A stretch of 64,000 nucleotides of DNA, taken from assembly GCA_023391635.1 (NCBI GenBank), contig JAEWAQ010000001.1:27811-91810 (forward strand). Direction: 5' to 3'. The number at the start of each line of letters is the position of its first letter. Within the stretch, counting starts at the first letter, position 1. This document shows positions 1 to 7,431 of the stretch, in pieces. The translations under genes were made by a program, and so were the position numbers. Origin of the DNA: Bacillota bacterium. Its GTDB lineage: Bacteria; Bacillota; Bacilli; Paenibacillales; Paenibacillaceae. The notes below the pieces were generated by a model. That model was given only the letters and a program-made list of their open reading frames with translations, ran no database searches and had not been told where the DNA came from.

Positions 1-578
1 TGGGTATCGACGTGATCCTCCAGCATATCCTTGTGAGTGAACATCGAATAGATGAGCCAGCCGACATAGGACAGGATGAGAAAGCCTGCGACGATAATGC
101 TGAGCGTCAGCGTCTCGTCCGCGGGGAAATGTTCCGTTTTGACGAAGACGGCGGGAATGAACAGCGCGATGACGCCCAGGAGCATGAGGGAAGCGTTCTG
201 TCCGGCCAGGTTCACGTTGAATTTCTGCTCCTTGAATTTCAAGCCGCCGCCGAGCGCGCTGACGCCGAGCACGAGCAGTAAATTTCCGATGATGGCTCCG
301 GTCAGGCTGGCTTTGACGACATCGAACAAGCCTTCCTTGATCAGGAAGATCGCAATGATCAGCTCGGCCGCGTTGCCGAACGTCGCGTTCAGGAATCCGC
401 CAAGCCGCTGGCCGGCGTAATGCGCCACCGATTCGGTCGCTTTGCCGAGGAAGCCCGCCACGAACACGATGGCGATCGCGGACAAGCCGAATGTCGCCTC
501 GGCGCCCCAATGCAGGTAATTCGCAGCTGCACTGAGCACGAAGGTTACGATCAACGCGGGAAAGAACCATTTTTTCAT
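1..578 (-). CDS. Ca2+/H+ antiporter (CaCA/Cax family), 3' end cut off
   Basis: Integral membrane cation/proton exchanger that would expel Ca2+ using the proton gradient. The N-terminal 190 or so residues are in the window and the rest lies beyond base 1. The conserved Cax motif GGFLNATFGNAAELIIAIF, with its acidic ion-binding residue, is present, followed by GAIIGNLLLVLGVSALGGG and several hydrophobic spans. ATGs occur at 584 and 578. The AAGGAG just upstream leaves almost no spacing to 584 but 7 bases to 578, so 578 is preferred. The closest relative I recall is B. subtilis YfkE. The gene diverges from the Asp23-family gene at 781, and its promoter region is bracketed by an inverted repeat. 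Confidence 0.85.
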   Translation of the reverse strand, partial: MKKWFFPALIVTFVLSAAANYLHWGAEATFGLSAIAIVFVAGFLGKATESVAHYAGQRLGGFLNATFGNAAELIIAIFLIKEGLFDVVKASLTGAIIGNLLLVLGVSALGGGLKFKEQKFNVNLAGQNASLMLLGVIALFIPAVFVKTEHFPADETLTLSIIVAGFLILSYVGWLIYSMFTHKDMLEDHVDT

Positions 579-607
579 CGTCATACTCCTTGTCTACGAA
601 TCGAATG

Positions 608-680
608 AATGCCAAAGGAAGCAAGAACGTTATTAATATACCCGAATCGGACGGATCAAGTAAATGTTTCCTTTGGCATT
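608..680. repeat. 13-bp perfect inverted repeat bracketing the cax promoter
   Basis: AATGCCAAAGGAA at 608-620 is the exact reverse complement of TTCCTTTGGCATT at 668-680, with 47 bases between. The putative cax promoter lies inside the interval. The arms could be paired operator half-sites for one regulator. A stem in the cax leader is less likely, because the predicted transcription start falls between the arms, so only one arm would be transcribed. Confidence 0.55.
635..663 (-). promoter_or_regulatory. Putative sigma-A promoter for the Ca2+/H+ antiporter
   Basis: Read on the minus strand: -35 TTACTT (658-663), 17-base spacer, -10 TATATT (635-640). It lies between the arms of the inverted repeat at 608-680 and about 55 bases upstream of the start codon. 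Confidence 0.4.
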
Positions 681-717
681 TCATACAAGATATTATCGGG
701 CGCAGCTTGGCTGACGG

Positions 718-746
718 TTGCTTTCCGCTTGTCAATTCCAGTACAA
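718..746 (+). promoter_or_regulatory. Putative sigma-A promoter for the Asp23-family gene
   Basis: -35 TTGCTT (718-723), 17-base spacer, -10 TACAAT (741-746), 34 bases upstream of the start codon at 781. Confidence 0.45.
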
Positions 747-780
747 TGTAGTCATCAAAGGTTCAGGAGAGTGGGCCGCT

Positions 781-1161
781 ATGACGGAAGAGCTGTTGCA
801 AGAAGGACTTATACGCATATCCGACGATGTAGTCGCCACCATAGCCGGCCTAGCGGCATTGGAGACGCCAGGCGTCACGGCGATGTCCGGAGGCATCTCG
901 GAAGGATTGGCCAAGCGCCTGAGCGGCCGGAATGCGCAGAAGGGCGTCACCGTGGAAGTCGGCCAGCTCGAAGCGGCGATCGACCTGCGGATCGTGGTGC
1001 AATACGGCATTCCGATCCAGGAGGTCGGAAGGCGGCTACAGGACAATGTGCGCGAAGCGGTGGAGAACATGACCGGGCTGCGGGTTGTCGAGGTGAACGT
1101 GAAGGTGGAAGGCGTCGCCTTCAAGGATGAGGAGACCGAAGAAGCGCTGCGCGTGAAGTAG
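781..1161 (+). CDS. Asp23/Gls24 family envelope stress protein
   Basis: A 126-residue protein of the Asp23/Gls24 family, which in staphylococci is a membrane-associated envelope stress protein and elsewhere is largely uncharacterised. The family pattern is visible: IRISDDVVATIAGLAALETPG at the N-terminus, a glycine-rich linker, a beta-rich centre (VTVEVGQLEAAIDLRIVVQYG) and VNVKVEGVAF near the end. ATG at 781 is chosen because AGGAGA lies about 10 bases upstream and the family similarity begins right after it. It is monocistronic, with a promoter at 718 and a terminator at 1175. A second paralogue, YloU-like, is at 31256. Confidence 0.88.
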   Translation: MTEELLQEGLIRISDDVVATIAGLAALETPGVTAMSGGISEGLAKRLSGRNAQKGVTVEVGQLEAAIDLRIVVQYGIPIQEVGRRLQDNVREAVENMTGLRVVEVNVKVEGVAFKDEETEEALRVK

Positions 1162-1174
1162 GCAGCAAATAGAC

Positions 1175-1209
1175 AAGGCCATCCATGCGGCATACCGCAG
1201 GATGGCCTT
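1175..1209. terminator. Terminator shared by the Asp23-family gene and ftsW
   Basis: AAGGCCATCC (1175-1184) pairs perfectly with GGATGGCCTT (1200-1209), with a 15-base loop. T-runs are short on both sides. It sits between convergent genes, so it probably works in both directions. Confidence 0.65.
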
Positions 1210-1232
1210 TAACATAAGCCGGGGGGATCGGA

Positions 1233-2417
1233 TCAGGCAGCCGTGCGTGTGCGGCGGGTTTTGTCCTTGTCCACCCGATTGTATTCGCGCGATATGCTGA
1301 GCAGGATGCCCATTCCGAGCAGCGTTATCAGCATGGAGGAGCCTCCGTAGCTGATGAACGGCAGCGTTACGCCGGTGACGGGAATCGCCCCGCTGACGCC
1401 GCCCATGTTGATGAGCGCCTGGATCGCAATCAAGGAAACGATGCCGATTCCGACCAGCGTGCCATAGATATCCGGGCAGCGAAGCGCCACGATCAAGGCG
1501 CGCCACAGGAAGAGCATATAGAAGAGGAGAAAGACGGTCGTGCCGATAAATCCGAGCTCCTCCGCGATGACGGCGAATATAAAATCGTTATATGCATAAG
1601 GGAGGTAAAACAGCTTTTGCACGCTGTTGCCCAGGCCGGCGCCGAAGAGCCCGCCATGCCCGAACGCTTCCAGCGACCGCGTCAAGTGGTAGCCGGTTCC
1701 TTTCTCGTCGGCGAGCGGGTCGAGGAAGGCGGTGAACCGCGCGATGCGGTATTCGCCGATGAAGTCCGGATTAATGAGCATCATCAGGCTTGTCCCGAGT
1801 CCGGCGAGACCGATCAGCACGCATCCCGACAGGAAGACGTGCTTCAAATTCGAGCCGCCTGCCAGAATGATCGAAGCGGCGCAGAGCAGCAAGATGATGC
1901 AGGAGCCCAGGTCGGGCTGAAGCATGATCAGGAATGCGATAAAGCCGATCACGATCATGACCGGAAGCAGGCCGCGCTGGAATTCCCGGAACTTCTCGTC
2001 TTTCTTGGCGATGATGGCGGCCAAATACAAAATGATGGCGAGTTTGGCGAATTCCGTCGGTTGAATGCCGAATCCGCCGATGCCAAACCAGCTTCGCGCT
2101 CCGTTAAGGGACTTACCCATAACAAGCACGGCAATCAGCAAGACGATGGTCAACAGCAGGAACGGGGCGAACCATTGCTTGAACTTGGAATAGGGGATGT
2201 TCATCACAATGAACATGATGAACGTGCCCAGCCCAGCCCACATTAGTTGCCGCTTGGTGAAGTACAAGGCGTCATTGCCGAACTTGTCCGACACGACCGT
2301 CATGCTCGAACTGGCGCTGAATACCATGACGAGGCCGAATCCGACCAAGAGCAGCGTCAGGATGAGCAACAGGAAATCCGGCGTGCCGCGCCCGCCGGTG
2401 GCCGGGGGTTTCACCAT
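1233..2417 (-). CDS. ftsW: FtsW/RodA/SpoVE family peptidoglycan polymerase
   Basis: A SEDS-family integral membrane glycosyltransferase of 394 residues that polymerises lipid II at the division septum together with a class B penicillin-binding protein. About ten hydrophobic spans are visible. The SEDS signature near the C-terminus reads VTGVTLPFISYGGSSM, after the MGGVSGAIP loop, and the N-terminal LVMVFSASS block is present. Length and motifs fit FtsW or SpoVE; without mur genes nearby the two cannot be separated with certainty, and ftsW is the default call. It is followed on the same strand by no other gene, and yugN lies just upstream. Confidence 0.85.
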   Translation of the reverse strand: MVKPPATGGRGTPDFLLLILTLLLVGFGLVMVFSASSSMTVVSDKFGNDALYFTKRQLMWAGLGTFIMFIVMNIPYSKFKQWFAPFLLLTIVLLIAVLVMGKSLNGARSWFGIGGFGIQPTEFAKLAIILYLAAIIAKKDEKFREFQRGLLPVMIVIGFIAFLIMLQPDLGSCIILLLCAASIILAGGSNLKHVFLSGCVLIGLAGLGTSLMMLINPDFIGEYRIARFTAFLDPLADEKGTGYHLTRSLEAFGHGGLFGAGLGNSVQKLFYLPYAYNDFIFAVIAEELGFIGTTVFLLFYMLFLWRALIVALRCPDIYGTLVGIGIVSLIAIQALINMGGVSGAIPVTGVTLPFISYGGSSMLITLLGMGILLSISREYNRVDKDKTRRTRTAA

Positions 2418-2434
2418 GGCAGTCCCCGGGCGGC

Positions 2435-2779
2435 TCAGGCGAGCAGCTTCTTCAATTCCAGCACGCGCTGGGTTGCCGTATTCAAGATGGGCGCGGGAAT
2501 CGGAGACTCATAGTCCAGTCCGTGCGGGAACGTAGCCCGCCCGATATAGACGGCTTCCACTTCCAGTACGGCGTCCGGGCTTTCGAGCCTGCCTTCGACG
2601 GCTCTCGTATTGATCCGCAGGAAGTAGTCTTCGCCGGCGGAACGGTCGTGCAGCTTAAGATCGTAAGTAGCGCGGCGATACTCCCATTGCCAGCGAACGA
2701 AGCCGAGCTTCTCGCCTGATTCGTCCAAGTGAGCCAGGTCGCTTCGGATGCCGTTCAAACCCGTATTGTCAATGATCAT
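2435..2779 (-). CDS. YugN-like family protein
   Basis: A 114-residue soluble protein matching the Bacilli YugN-like family, whose function is unknown. It has an N-terminal MIIDNTGLNG segment, a central strand-rich region (FVRWQWEYRRATYDLKLHD), an invariant-looking FPHGLDYESPIP block and a C-terminal amphipathic helix (VLELKKLLA). AAGGAGG lies 12 bases upstream of the ATG. It stops 17 bases upstream of ftsW on the same strand, so the two are probably co-transcribed. Confidence 0.75.
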   Translation of the reverse strand: MIIDNTGLNGIRSDLAHLDESGEKLGFVRWQWEYRRATYDLKLHDRSAGEDYFLRINTRAVEGRLESPDAVLEVEAVYIGRATFPHGLDYESPIPAPILNTATQRVLELKKLLA

Positions 2780-2955
2780 GGATTATAAGTTCCTCCTTAG
2801 GAACGCACGGTGCATTCCAGCTTCTTGTCTAACCTTCATCATAGACGGTTTAACGGGCTTCTGCAACCCTGAAGACGGAAGCAACTTCGAACGTTCGTTG
2901 ACAATTGCGGCTTTCTTTCACCGGGTTTATCCCCTATGAAGCAATAGGCAAATTC

Positions 2956-2964
2956 TGATACAAT
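2956..2964 (+). promoter_or_regulatory. Extended -10 promoter element for the M20 amidohydrolase
   Basis: TGATACAAT gives TGN followed by TACAAT, an extended -10, 29 bases upstream of the start codon. No good -35 is visible at 17 bases. Confidence 0.35.
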
Positions 2965-2992
2965 CAAGCTCAGGAAGGAGGCGTCTGGCACC

Positions 2993-4162
2993 ATGTTCGA
3001 GGAAACATTGACATCGCTGTATCCCCAGATGGTGGAATGGCGCCGTCATCTGCACCGGCATCCCGAGTTGTCATTCCGGGAATTCGAAACGTCAGCCATG
3101 ATCGCCGGGCTGCTCGCTTCCTGGGGATTGGAAGTGCGCAGACAGCAAGGCGGGACCGGCATCACGGCGAAGCTGACGGGAGGCTTGCCGGGAAGATGCG
3201 TCGCCTTGCGCGCGGATATCGACGCTTTGCCGATCGCGGACGGCAAAGCTTGCGAATATGCCTCTACGGTACCCGGCGCCATGCATGCCTGCGGACATGA
3301 TGGTCATACCGCCGAATTGCTGGCCGTAGCCCGCTATTACAGCTTGCACAGAGAGCGGACGGCCGGTACGCGGGTATTTCTGTTCCAGCCGGGTGAAGAG
3401 GTGCTGCCGGGCGGCGCGAAGGACATGATCGAAGACGGGGCGCTGGATGGCGTGGATGCCGTGTATGGCGTTCATCTGTGGTCGCCGCTGGCGTACGGAG
3501 CCGTTGCGACGCGCCCGGGCGCTTTCATGGCAAGTCCCGATGAATTCGAAGTCGAAATCATCGGCAGCGGCGGGCATGCGGGCTTGCCGCACGAGAGCGC
3601 CGATGCCCTCGTCACGGGCGCCGCCCTCGTTACCTCGCTGCAATCGATCGTCTCCCGCAGCGTGAACCCGCTCGATCAAGCCGTGCTGACCGTGGGACAG
3701 CTGCATGCGGGCACGGCGAACAACGTGATCGCGGAACGCTGCAAGCTGAGCGGGACGATCCGCACCTTTACGCCGGACGTTCGCCGCTTGATGCGCGAAC
3801 GGCTGGAGGAGATCATCCGGCATGTGTGCGCGATGCACGGAACGAAGTACCGATTCCAATATTTAGAAGGGTATCCGCCTGTCGTGAACGACGAGGCGGA
3901 GACGGCGCGCGTGCTTCGGGTGGCGCAAGTGGCGCTGCCGGATTGTCGGACGATCGTAAGCGACAAGGTGATGGCCGGCGAAGATTTCGCCTATTACTTG
4001 CAGCAGAAGCCGGGCTGCTTCCTGTTCGTGGGAGCGGGGCGGGGGGACGGCGCTTCGGCACCCCATCATCATCCGCTGTTCGATCTCGATGAACGCGCCA
4101 TGCTCGTTGCGGCCAGACTGCTTGTGGCGGTAGCGGACGATGCGGCTGCAAAGACCGGCTAG
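2993..4162 (+). CDS. M20 family metal-dependent amidohydrolase (aminoacylase/hippurate hydrolase type)
   Basis: A 389-residue cytosolic peptidase-fold enzyme that hydrolyses N-acyl amino acids or related amides with two metal ions. Motifs in order: the amidohydrolase N-terminus (WRRHLHRHPELSFREFET), ALRADIDALPI, the metal-binding MHACGHDGHTAELL, the catalytic glutamate in FQPGEE, GVHLWSP, and GSGGHAGLPHESADAL in the dimerisation domain. A conserved histidine occurs near the end (APHHHPLFDLDE). AGGAAGGAGG precedes the ATG. The exact substrate cannot be read from sequence. It resembles hippurate hydrolase and N-acetyl-diaminopimelate deacetylase-like proteins, and has no lysine-pathway neighbour here. 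Confidence 0.85.
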   Translation: MFEETLTSLYPQMVEWRRHLHRHPELSFREFETSAMIAGLLASWGLEVRRQQGGTGITAKLTGGLPGRCVALRADIDALPIADGKACEYASTVPGAMHACGHDGHTAELLAVARYYSLHRERTAGTRVFLFQPGEEVLPGGAKDMIEDGALDGVDAVYGVHLWSPLAYGAVATRPGAFMASPDEFEVEIIGSGGHAGLPHESADALVTGAALVTSLQSIVSRSVNPLDQAVLTVGQLHAGTANNVIAERCKLSGTIRTFTPDVRRLMRERLEEIIRHVCAMHGTKYRFQYLEGYPPVVNDEAETARVLRVAQVALPDCRTIVSDKVMAGEDFAYYLQQKPGCFLFVGAGRGDGASAPHHHPLFDLDERAMLVAARLLVAVADDAAAKTG

Positions 4163-4217
4163 TGACGACGGGATGGCAGAGGCTGCATGAAAATTCCGCT
4201 TTTCGGTGACGCTATAC

Positions 4218-4246
4218 CGGAGCGGAGAGAGTTTGCTCCGCAAACT
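4218..4246 (+). repeat. Single copy of the AGTTTGC-TCC-GCAAACT element, with an alternative hairpin
   Basis: AGTTTGC (4230-4236) pairs with GCAAACT (4240-4246) around a TCC loop. CGGAGC (4218-4223) can instead pair with GCTCCG (4235-4240), so the two hairpins exclude one another. The element lies 22 bases before the CBS gene, just upstream of its AAAGGTGG ribosome-binding site. Two more copies occur at 4854-4936. Confidence 0.7.
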
Positions 4247-4268
4247 TTCTATTTAAAGGTGGGACACC

Positions 4269-4709
4269 ATGCGCAAAATTGCGGATGTCATGACGACCGG
4301 ATGCGTTGCGGTAACGCCCAAAGACAACATTTACGAGGCGGCTGTCGCGATGCGCGATCACGATATCGGATTCGTGCCGGTTGTGGAAGGGAATCGGCTG
4401 CTCGGCGTCATTACGGATCGCGATCTCGTCGTCCGGGGCTATGCCGAGAAGCATTCCGGTTCCACGTCCGTCATGGATGTGCTGACGGACAATGTACGGA
4501 CCGTGTCGCCGAACTTGTCGGTGGATGAGGCGGCAGCGCTCATGGCGGCCGAACAGATCCGCCGGCTGCCGGTCGTGGAGCATGGGGAATTGAAAGGCAT
4601 CGTATCGCTTGGCGATCTTGCCATAAGGGAGATTTTCGTATCCGAGGCCGGGGAAGCGTTGAGCGGCATTTCGGAACCGGATCACCGGGAGTCGACCGTC
4701 ACGCACTAA
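4269..4709 (+). CDS. CBS domain-pair protein
   Basis: A 146-residue protein of two CBS domains (about residues 6-60 and 68-125), which together form a Bateman module that binds adenosyl ligands. Each repeat shows the typical pattern: MTTGCVAVTPKDNIYEAA, then IGFVPVVEGNRLLGVITDRDL, then VSPNLSVDEAAALM and IRRLPVVEHGELKGIVSLGDL. No catalytic domain is fused. B. subtilis YhcV is a similar stand-alone protein of unknown role. The start follows AAAGGTGG with good spacing. The palindromic element at 4218-4246 lies directly upstream in the leader. Confidence 0.85.
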   Translation: MRKIADVMTTGCVAVTPKDNIYEAAVAMRDHDIGFVPVVEGNRLLGVITDRDLVVRGYAEKHSGSTSVMDVLTDNVRTVSPNLSVDEAAALMAAEQIRRLPVVEHGELKGIVSLGDLAIREIFVSEAGEALSGISEPDHRESTVTH

Positions 4710-4801
4710 ACGCTCGGGCGGCTTGGCGCGGCCTGGTTCGCATGTCGCAGGCAACTCGCGTACGCGGCCTTGCTGCGCCTGATCACCTTCCAAGGCTTGT
4801 A

Positions 4802-4832
4802 TTGACCGTATTGCATTCATCTATGGTATGAT
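4802..4832 (+). promoter_or_regulatory. Putative extended -10 promoter for ricF-ylbG
   Basis: TTGACC (4802-4807), 19-base spacer, TATGAT (4827-4832), preceded by TGG to give an extended -10. The repeat pair at 4854-4936 would be in the transcribed leader. Confidence 0.45.
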
Positions 4833-4853
4833 AGATGTGCAAGATAAGTCTGC

Positions 4854-4936
4854 GAGGTGAGAGTTTGCTCCGCAAACTCCCTATTACCGTCAGAGGTGAG
4901 AGTTTGCTCCGCAAACTCCCTATTACAGGAGAGGTG
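4854..4936 (+). repeat. Two tandem copies of the GAGTTTGCTCCGCAAACTC element in the ricF leader
   Basis: Units of 38-39 bases begin at 4854 and 4893. Each starts with GAGGTGA, carries the hairpin GAGTTTGC-TCC-GCAAACTC (centred near 4870 and 4909) and ends CCCTATTAC. A third GAGGTG at 4931-4936 serves as the ricF ribosome-binding site. Each unit therefore begins with a Shine-Dalgarno-like sequence. The hairpin core matches the copy at 4230-4246. Confidence 0.8.
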
Positions 4937-4943
4937 AAGCCGC

Positions 4944-5438
4944 TTGGCCATCGCGTCGGAAATGCTTCCTTCGGCCCAATCGGGCCACGCCGGGGAGCAA
5001 GACATTGTCGATTTTACGGAATTGTTGTCGCGTGCATACGCGTTGGGCGATATGATCAAACGGTCCGACCTGACCGATCATTACGTATATTGGAAGCGGC
5101 AAGTGGAGCAGGACGAGGAAGTCGGACGCTTGTCCCGGCGACTCGCGCTTGCGAAGGAGAAATATGCGGAATGCGAACGGTTCGGCCGCTTCCATCCGGA
5201 CTATCATGAAGCATTGAATCAAGTATACGCCGCTCAGGCAGAGCTGGATCGGCTCGATTCGGTGCGCGGGTTCAAGACGGCAGAGCAAACGCTGGACGAA
5301 CTGTTTCACGAGATCTCGTCCCTGGTGGCAAGATCCGTCTCGGAATCGGTCAAAGTGCCGGATTTGGATCCGAATGCCCGGGGAAGCGGTTGCGGCAGCG
5401 GGGGAATTTGCTCGTGCGGCAGCGGCGGCTGCGGGTGA
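4944..5438 (+). CDS. ricF: YlbF family regulator RicF
   Basis: A 164-residue YlbF/YmcA-family protein. In B. subtilis RicF acts with RicA and RicT as a complex that carries Fe-S clusters and affects RNase Y-dependent mRNA processing, competence, sporulation and biofilm formation. The helical YlbF body runs from about residue 15 to 130 (LSRAYALGDMIKRSD; FHPDYHEALNQVYAAQAELD). A short cysteine-rich tail (GCGSGGICSCGSGGCG) supplies five cysteines suitable as cluster ligands. TTG at 4944 is the start because GGAGAGGTG lies 7 bases upstream. ylbG follows, as in B. subtilis. Confidence 0.85.
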   Translation: MAIASEMLPSAQSGHAGEQDIVDFTELLSRAYALGDMIKRSDLTDHYVYWKRQVEQDEEVGRLSRRLALAKEKYAECERFGRFHPDYHEALNQVYAAQAELDRLDSVRGFKTAEQTLDELFHEISSLVARSVSESVKVPDLDPNARGSGCGSGGICSCGSGGCG

Positions 5439-5496
5439 GCATGCACCGATATGTCAGCCATGCAGCGCAATGATTCGAAAGTCGGAGGAATGGCGA

Positions 5497-5760
5497 ATGT
5501 TTGCTGAACGCGTCGGCTATATCGTTTGGTTCAACGATTGGAAAGCGGCCAAAGGACTGGACAAATACGGATCGCTGCATTACTTGTCGAGAAGGATGCA
5601 ATATGCCGTGCTCTATATGAATGCGGACAGCGCCGACGAAGCGCTGCGCAACTTGCAGCGCCTGCCCTATGTCCGCCGAGTCGAGCGTTCCTATCGAAGC
5701 GAGATCAAAACCGAATACGAGAAAAACGTGCCGGACCAAACGCGCTTTTACGGTCTTTAA
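5497..5760 (+). CDS. ylbG: YlbG family protein
   Basis: An 87-residue member of the small YlbG (DUF2129) family, which has no established biochemical role. The conserved opening is MFAERVGYIVWFNDWKAAKG, then YLSRRMQYAVLYMNAD and a C-terminal YVRRVERSYR segment typical of the family. ATG 5497 is preferred over longer in-frame extensions because GGAGGA ends 7 bases upstream and the similarity begins exactly there. It is 58 bases downstream of ricF and followed by a terminator, so ricF-ylbG form a two-gene operon. Confidence 0.85.
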   Translation: MFAERVGYIVWFNDWKAAKGLDKYGSLHYLSRRMQYAVLYMNADSADEALRNLQRLPYVRRVERSYRSEIKTEYEKNVPDQTRFYGL

Positions 5761-5789
5761 GCGAATCGGCCGCTCCCCTATTTGCAGGA

Positions 5790-5815
5790 AAGTCTCCGAA
5801 AAACGGGGACTTTTT
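5790..5815 (+). terminator. Rho-independent terminator after ylbG
   Basis: AAGTCTCCG (5790-5798) pairs with CGGGGACTT (5804-5812) with one G-T pair, followed by TTT within a run of five T residues. Confidence 0.8.
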
Positions 5816-5886
5816 GCACATATGGCTGCGAGAAGGCTTGCATGATATCCATATCATGGAATGGTTGGCGAATCCTTAAATAGTTG

Positions 5887-5916
5887 TTGAATCGGCGGGA
5901 ATAGATGCGTTAAAAT
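5887..5916 (+). promoter_or_regulatory. Putative sigma-A promoter for the gene at 5988
   Basis: -35 TTGAAT (5887-5892), 18-base spacer, -10 TAAAAT (5911-5916). Confidence 0.45.
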
Positions 5917-5987
5917 AGACGTATATACCTATCGGTTCGTCGAGTGTGCTTGGGTTATCGGACCTACGGTCGGGAAGGGGATACCCG

Positions 5988-6425
5988 GTGAAGGACAAAC
6001 AAACGGAGCGGTGGAATACTTACGAACCCTTCTTTGTCGAATTGGGCGACAAGAGAGTGGCTGACATTATTATCACCAATCATGCCAGAACGCGCTGGAC
6101 CGACCGGGTAGAGAACGAGAAGACCGGCTTTTCCGATATTGCCCAATATTTGTGGAAATGTCTGAAGGAAGACCGAATCGTCTCTTATTATCGCAACGAG
6201 CAGGATGTGTATACGATCGACGACGATCTCGTATTCGTAGCCGAATTCGCCGTGGCCGAATCGATCACCGACCTGATCGGCAATCCGCTGCACAAGATGA
6301 TCATCGTAACTTTCCTTGGCCGGATGTCGGAGACGATGGAGCTCCGTGATTTGAAAACGTATTATTCATGGCTTCGCCATTCCCGCCGCATGACCCTGAT
6401 CAAGAATAACCGCAAACGCCGATAG
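5988..6425 (+). CDS. Hypothetical protein, possible DUF4258/RelE-like small fold
   Basis: A 145-residue soluble protein I do not recognise. GTG at 5988 is preferred because AAGGGG lies 7 bases upstream; an in-frame ATG at 5946 has no ribosome-binding site. It has a conserved-looking ITNHARTRWTDRV segment (about residues 34-46), a strand pair VYTIDDDLVFVAEFAV and a hydrophobic strand KMIIVTFLG, then a very basic tail (RRMTLIKNNRKRR). The order HARxRxxxR, helix, then three strands resembles DUF4258-type small proteins, but this is a visual comparison only. The gene has its own promoter and terminator and no partner gene. Confidence 0.6.
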   Translation: MKDKQTERWNTYEPFFVELGDKRVADIIITNHARTRWTDRVENEKTGFSDIAQYLWKCLKEDRIVSYYRNEQDVYTIDDDLVFVAEFAVAESITDLIGNPLHKMIIVTFLGRMSETMELRDLKTYYSWLRHSRRMTLIKNNRKRR

Positions 6426-6440
6426 CAGGCAGTTATGCAG

Positions 6441-6479
6441 AGCCGTTCCTCAAGCGGAAATCCGCCGGAACGGCTTTTC
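6441..6479 (+). terminator. Rho-independent terminator after the 5988 gene
   Basis: AGCCGTTCC (6441-6449) pairs with GGAACGGCT (6467-6475), followed by TTTT counting the last stem base. An inner GCGGA/TCCGC pair extends the stem. Confidence 0.8.
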
Positions 6480-6525
6480 GCTGCGCGGACGTGATATAAT
6501 GTCAAGTAGACAGGAGAGGTGAGGC

Positions 6526-7431
6526 GTGCCCATGACGCTTAATGTTCATCAATTGCACATCTTTTATACAGTGGCGGACCGGGGCAGCTTCTCCGCCGCT
6601 GCGCAGACGCTGCACATGACCCAGCCGGCGGTGACGATGCAGATTCAGGCGCTTGAAGAGCGTTACGGAACGAAGCTGCTAAACCGCACGACCAAGAAGC
6701 TGGAGCTGACGGAAGCCGGACATTGGCTGCTGCCTCAAGCGCGTAAGGCGGTGGAACTGCTGCGGGATACGGATGCCAGAATGATCCGGTTCGTGGAAGA
6801 GTTGAAGGGGCGGCTCCAGTTCGCGGCCAGCCTGACGATCGGCGAATACGTGCTGCCGCGCTTGCTTGGTTCTTTCTTGCGGTTGCACCCCGGGCTGTCT
6901 GTCAATATGAAGGTCATGAACACGACTGAAATTCTCGACGCCGTCAACCATCAGGGGCTTGAATTCGGACTGATCGAGGCCCCTTGCGAGCTGCCCGGCA
7001 TGCTGGCGGAAGCCGTCATGGATGACGAATTGATGCTCGTCGCGCCCGCCGATCACCCATTCGCCGCGCGGGAATCGGTGACGTTGGATGAAGTTCTGGC
7101 CCAGCCGTTCGTGCTGCGGGAGAAAGGGTCGGGCACGAGACAGGTCGTGGAAGACGAACTGTGGCGTCATGACGCGGAGGAACGGAATTTGAAAGTCGTC
7201 AGCGAGTTCGGGAGCACGGCTGCGATCAAGTCGGCCGTCGAAGCCGGCTTGGGCTTATCCGTCTTGTCCGTCTGGACGATCAAGCACGAGACGGCGCTCG
7301 GATTGCTCAAAACGGTGCCGATTCGGGACGTGTCGTTCAAACGACAGTTCTATGCAGTCCGTCTGCCATCGTCGCTGTTGTCGCTTCCTGCCGCCGCATT
7401 CATGGAACAACTGAGAGGGATGCCCGTATGA
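6526..7431 (+). CDS. LysR family transcriptional regulator
   Basis: A 301-residue LysR-type regulator. The winged helix-turn-helix occupies residues 1-65 (HQLHIFYTVADRGSFSAAA, then MTQPAVTMQIQALEERYG) and a periplasmic-binding-like effector domain runs from about 92 to 295 (ASLTIGEYVLPRLLGSFL). The general shape recalls CysL/YwfK-type regulators, but the ligand cannot be named. GTG 6526 has AGGAGAGG about 6 bases away; ATG 6532 is an equally in-frame alternative. The stop overlaps the start of the downstream PHP gene by four bases (ATGA), so the two are translationally coupled. Confidence 0.85.
   Translation: MPMTLNVHQLHIFYTVADRGSFSAAAQTLHMTQPAVTMQIQALEERYGTKLLNRTTKKLELTEAGHWLLPQARKAVELLRDTDARMIRFVEELKGRLQFAASLTIGEYVLPRLLGSFLRLHPGLSVNMKVMNTTEILDAVNHQGLEFGLIEAPCELPGMLAEAVMDDELMLVAPADHPFAARESVTLDEVLAQPFVLREKGSGTRQVVEDELWRHDAEERNLKVVSEFGSTAAIKSAVEAGLGLSVLSVWTIKHETALGLLKTVPIRDVSFKRQFYAVRLPSSLLSLPAAAFMEQLRGMPV

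Noticed and set aside
2993..4162. YlmB-type formylaminopyrimidine deformylase
   Set aside because: The fold family is right, but there is no TPP riboswitch or thiamine gene nearby and similarity is better to hippurate hydrolase/aminoacylase proteins.
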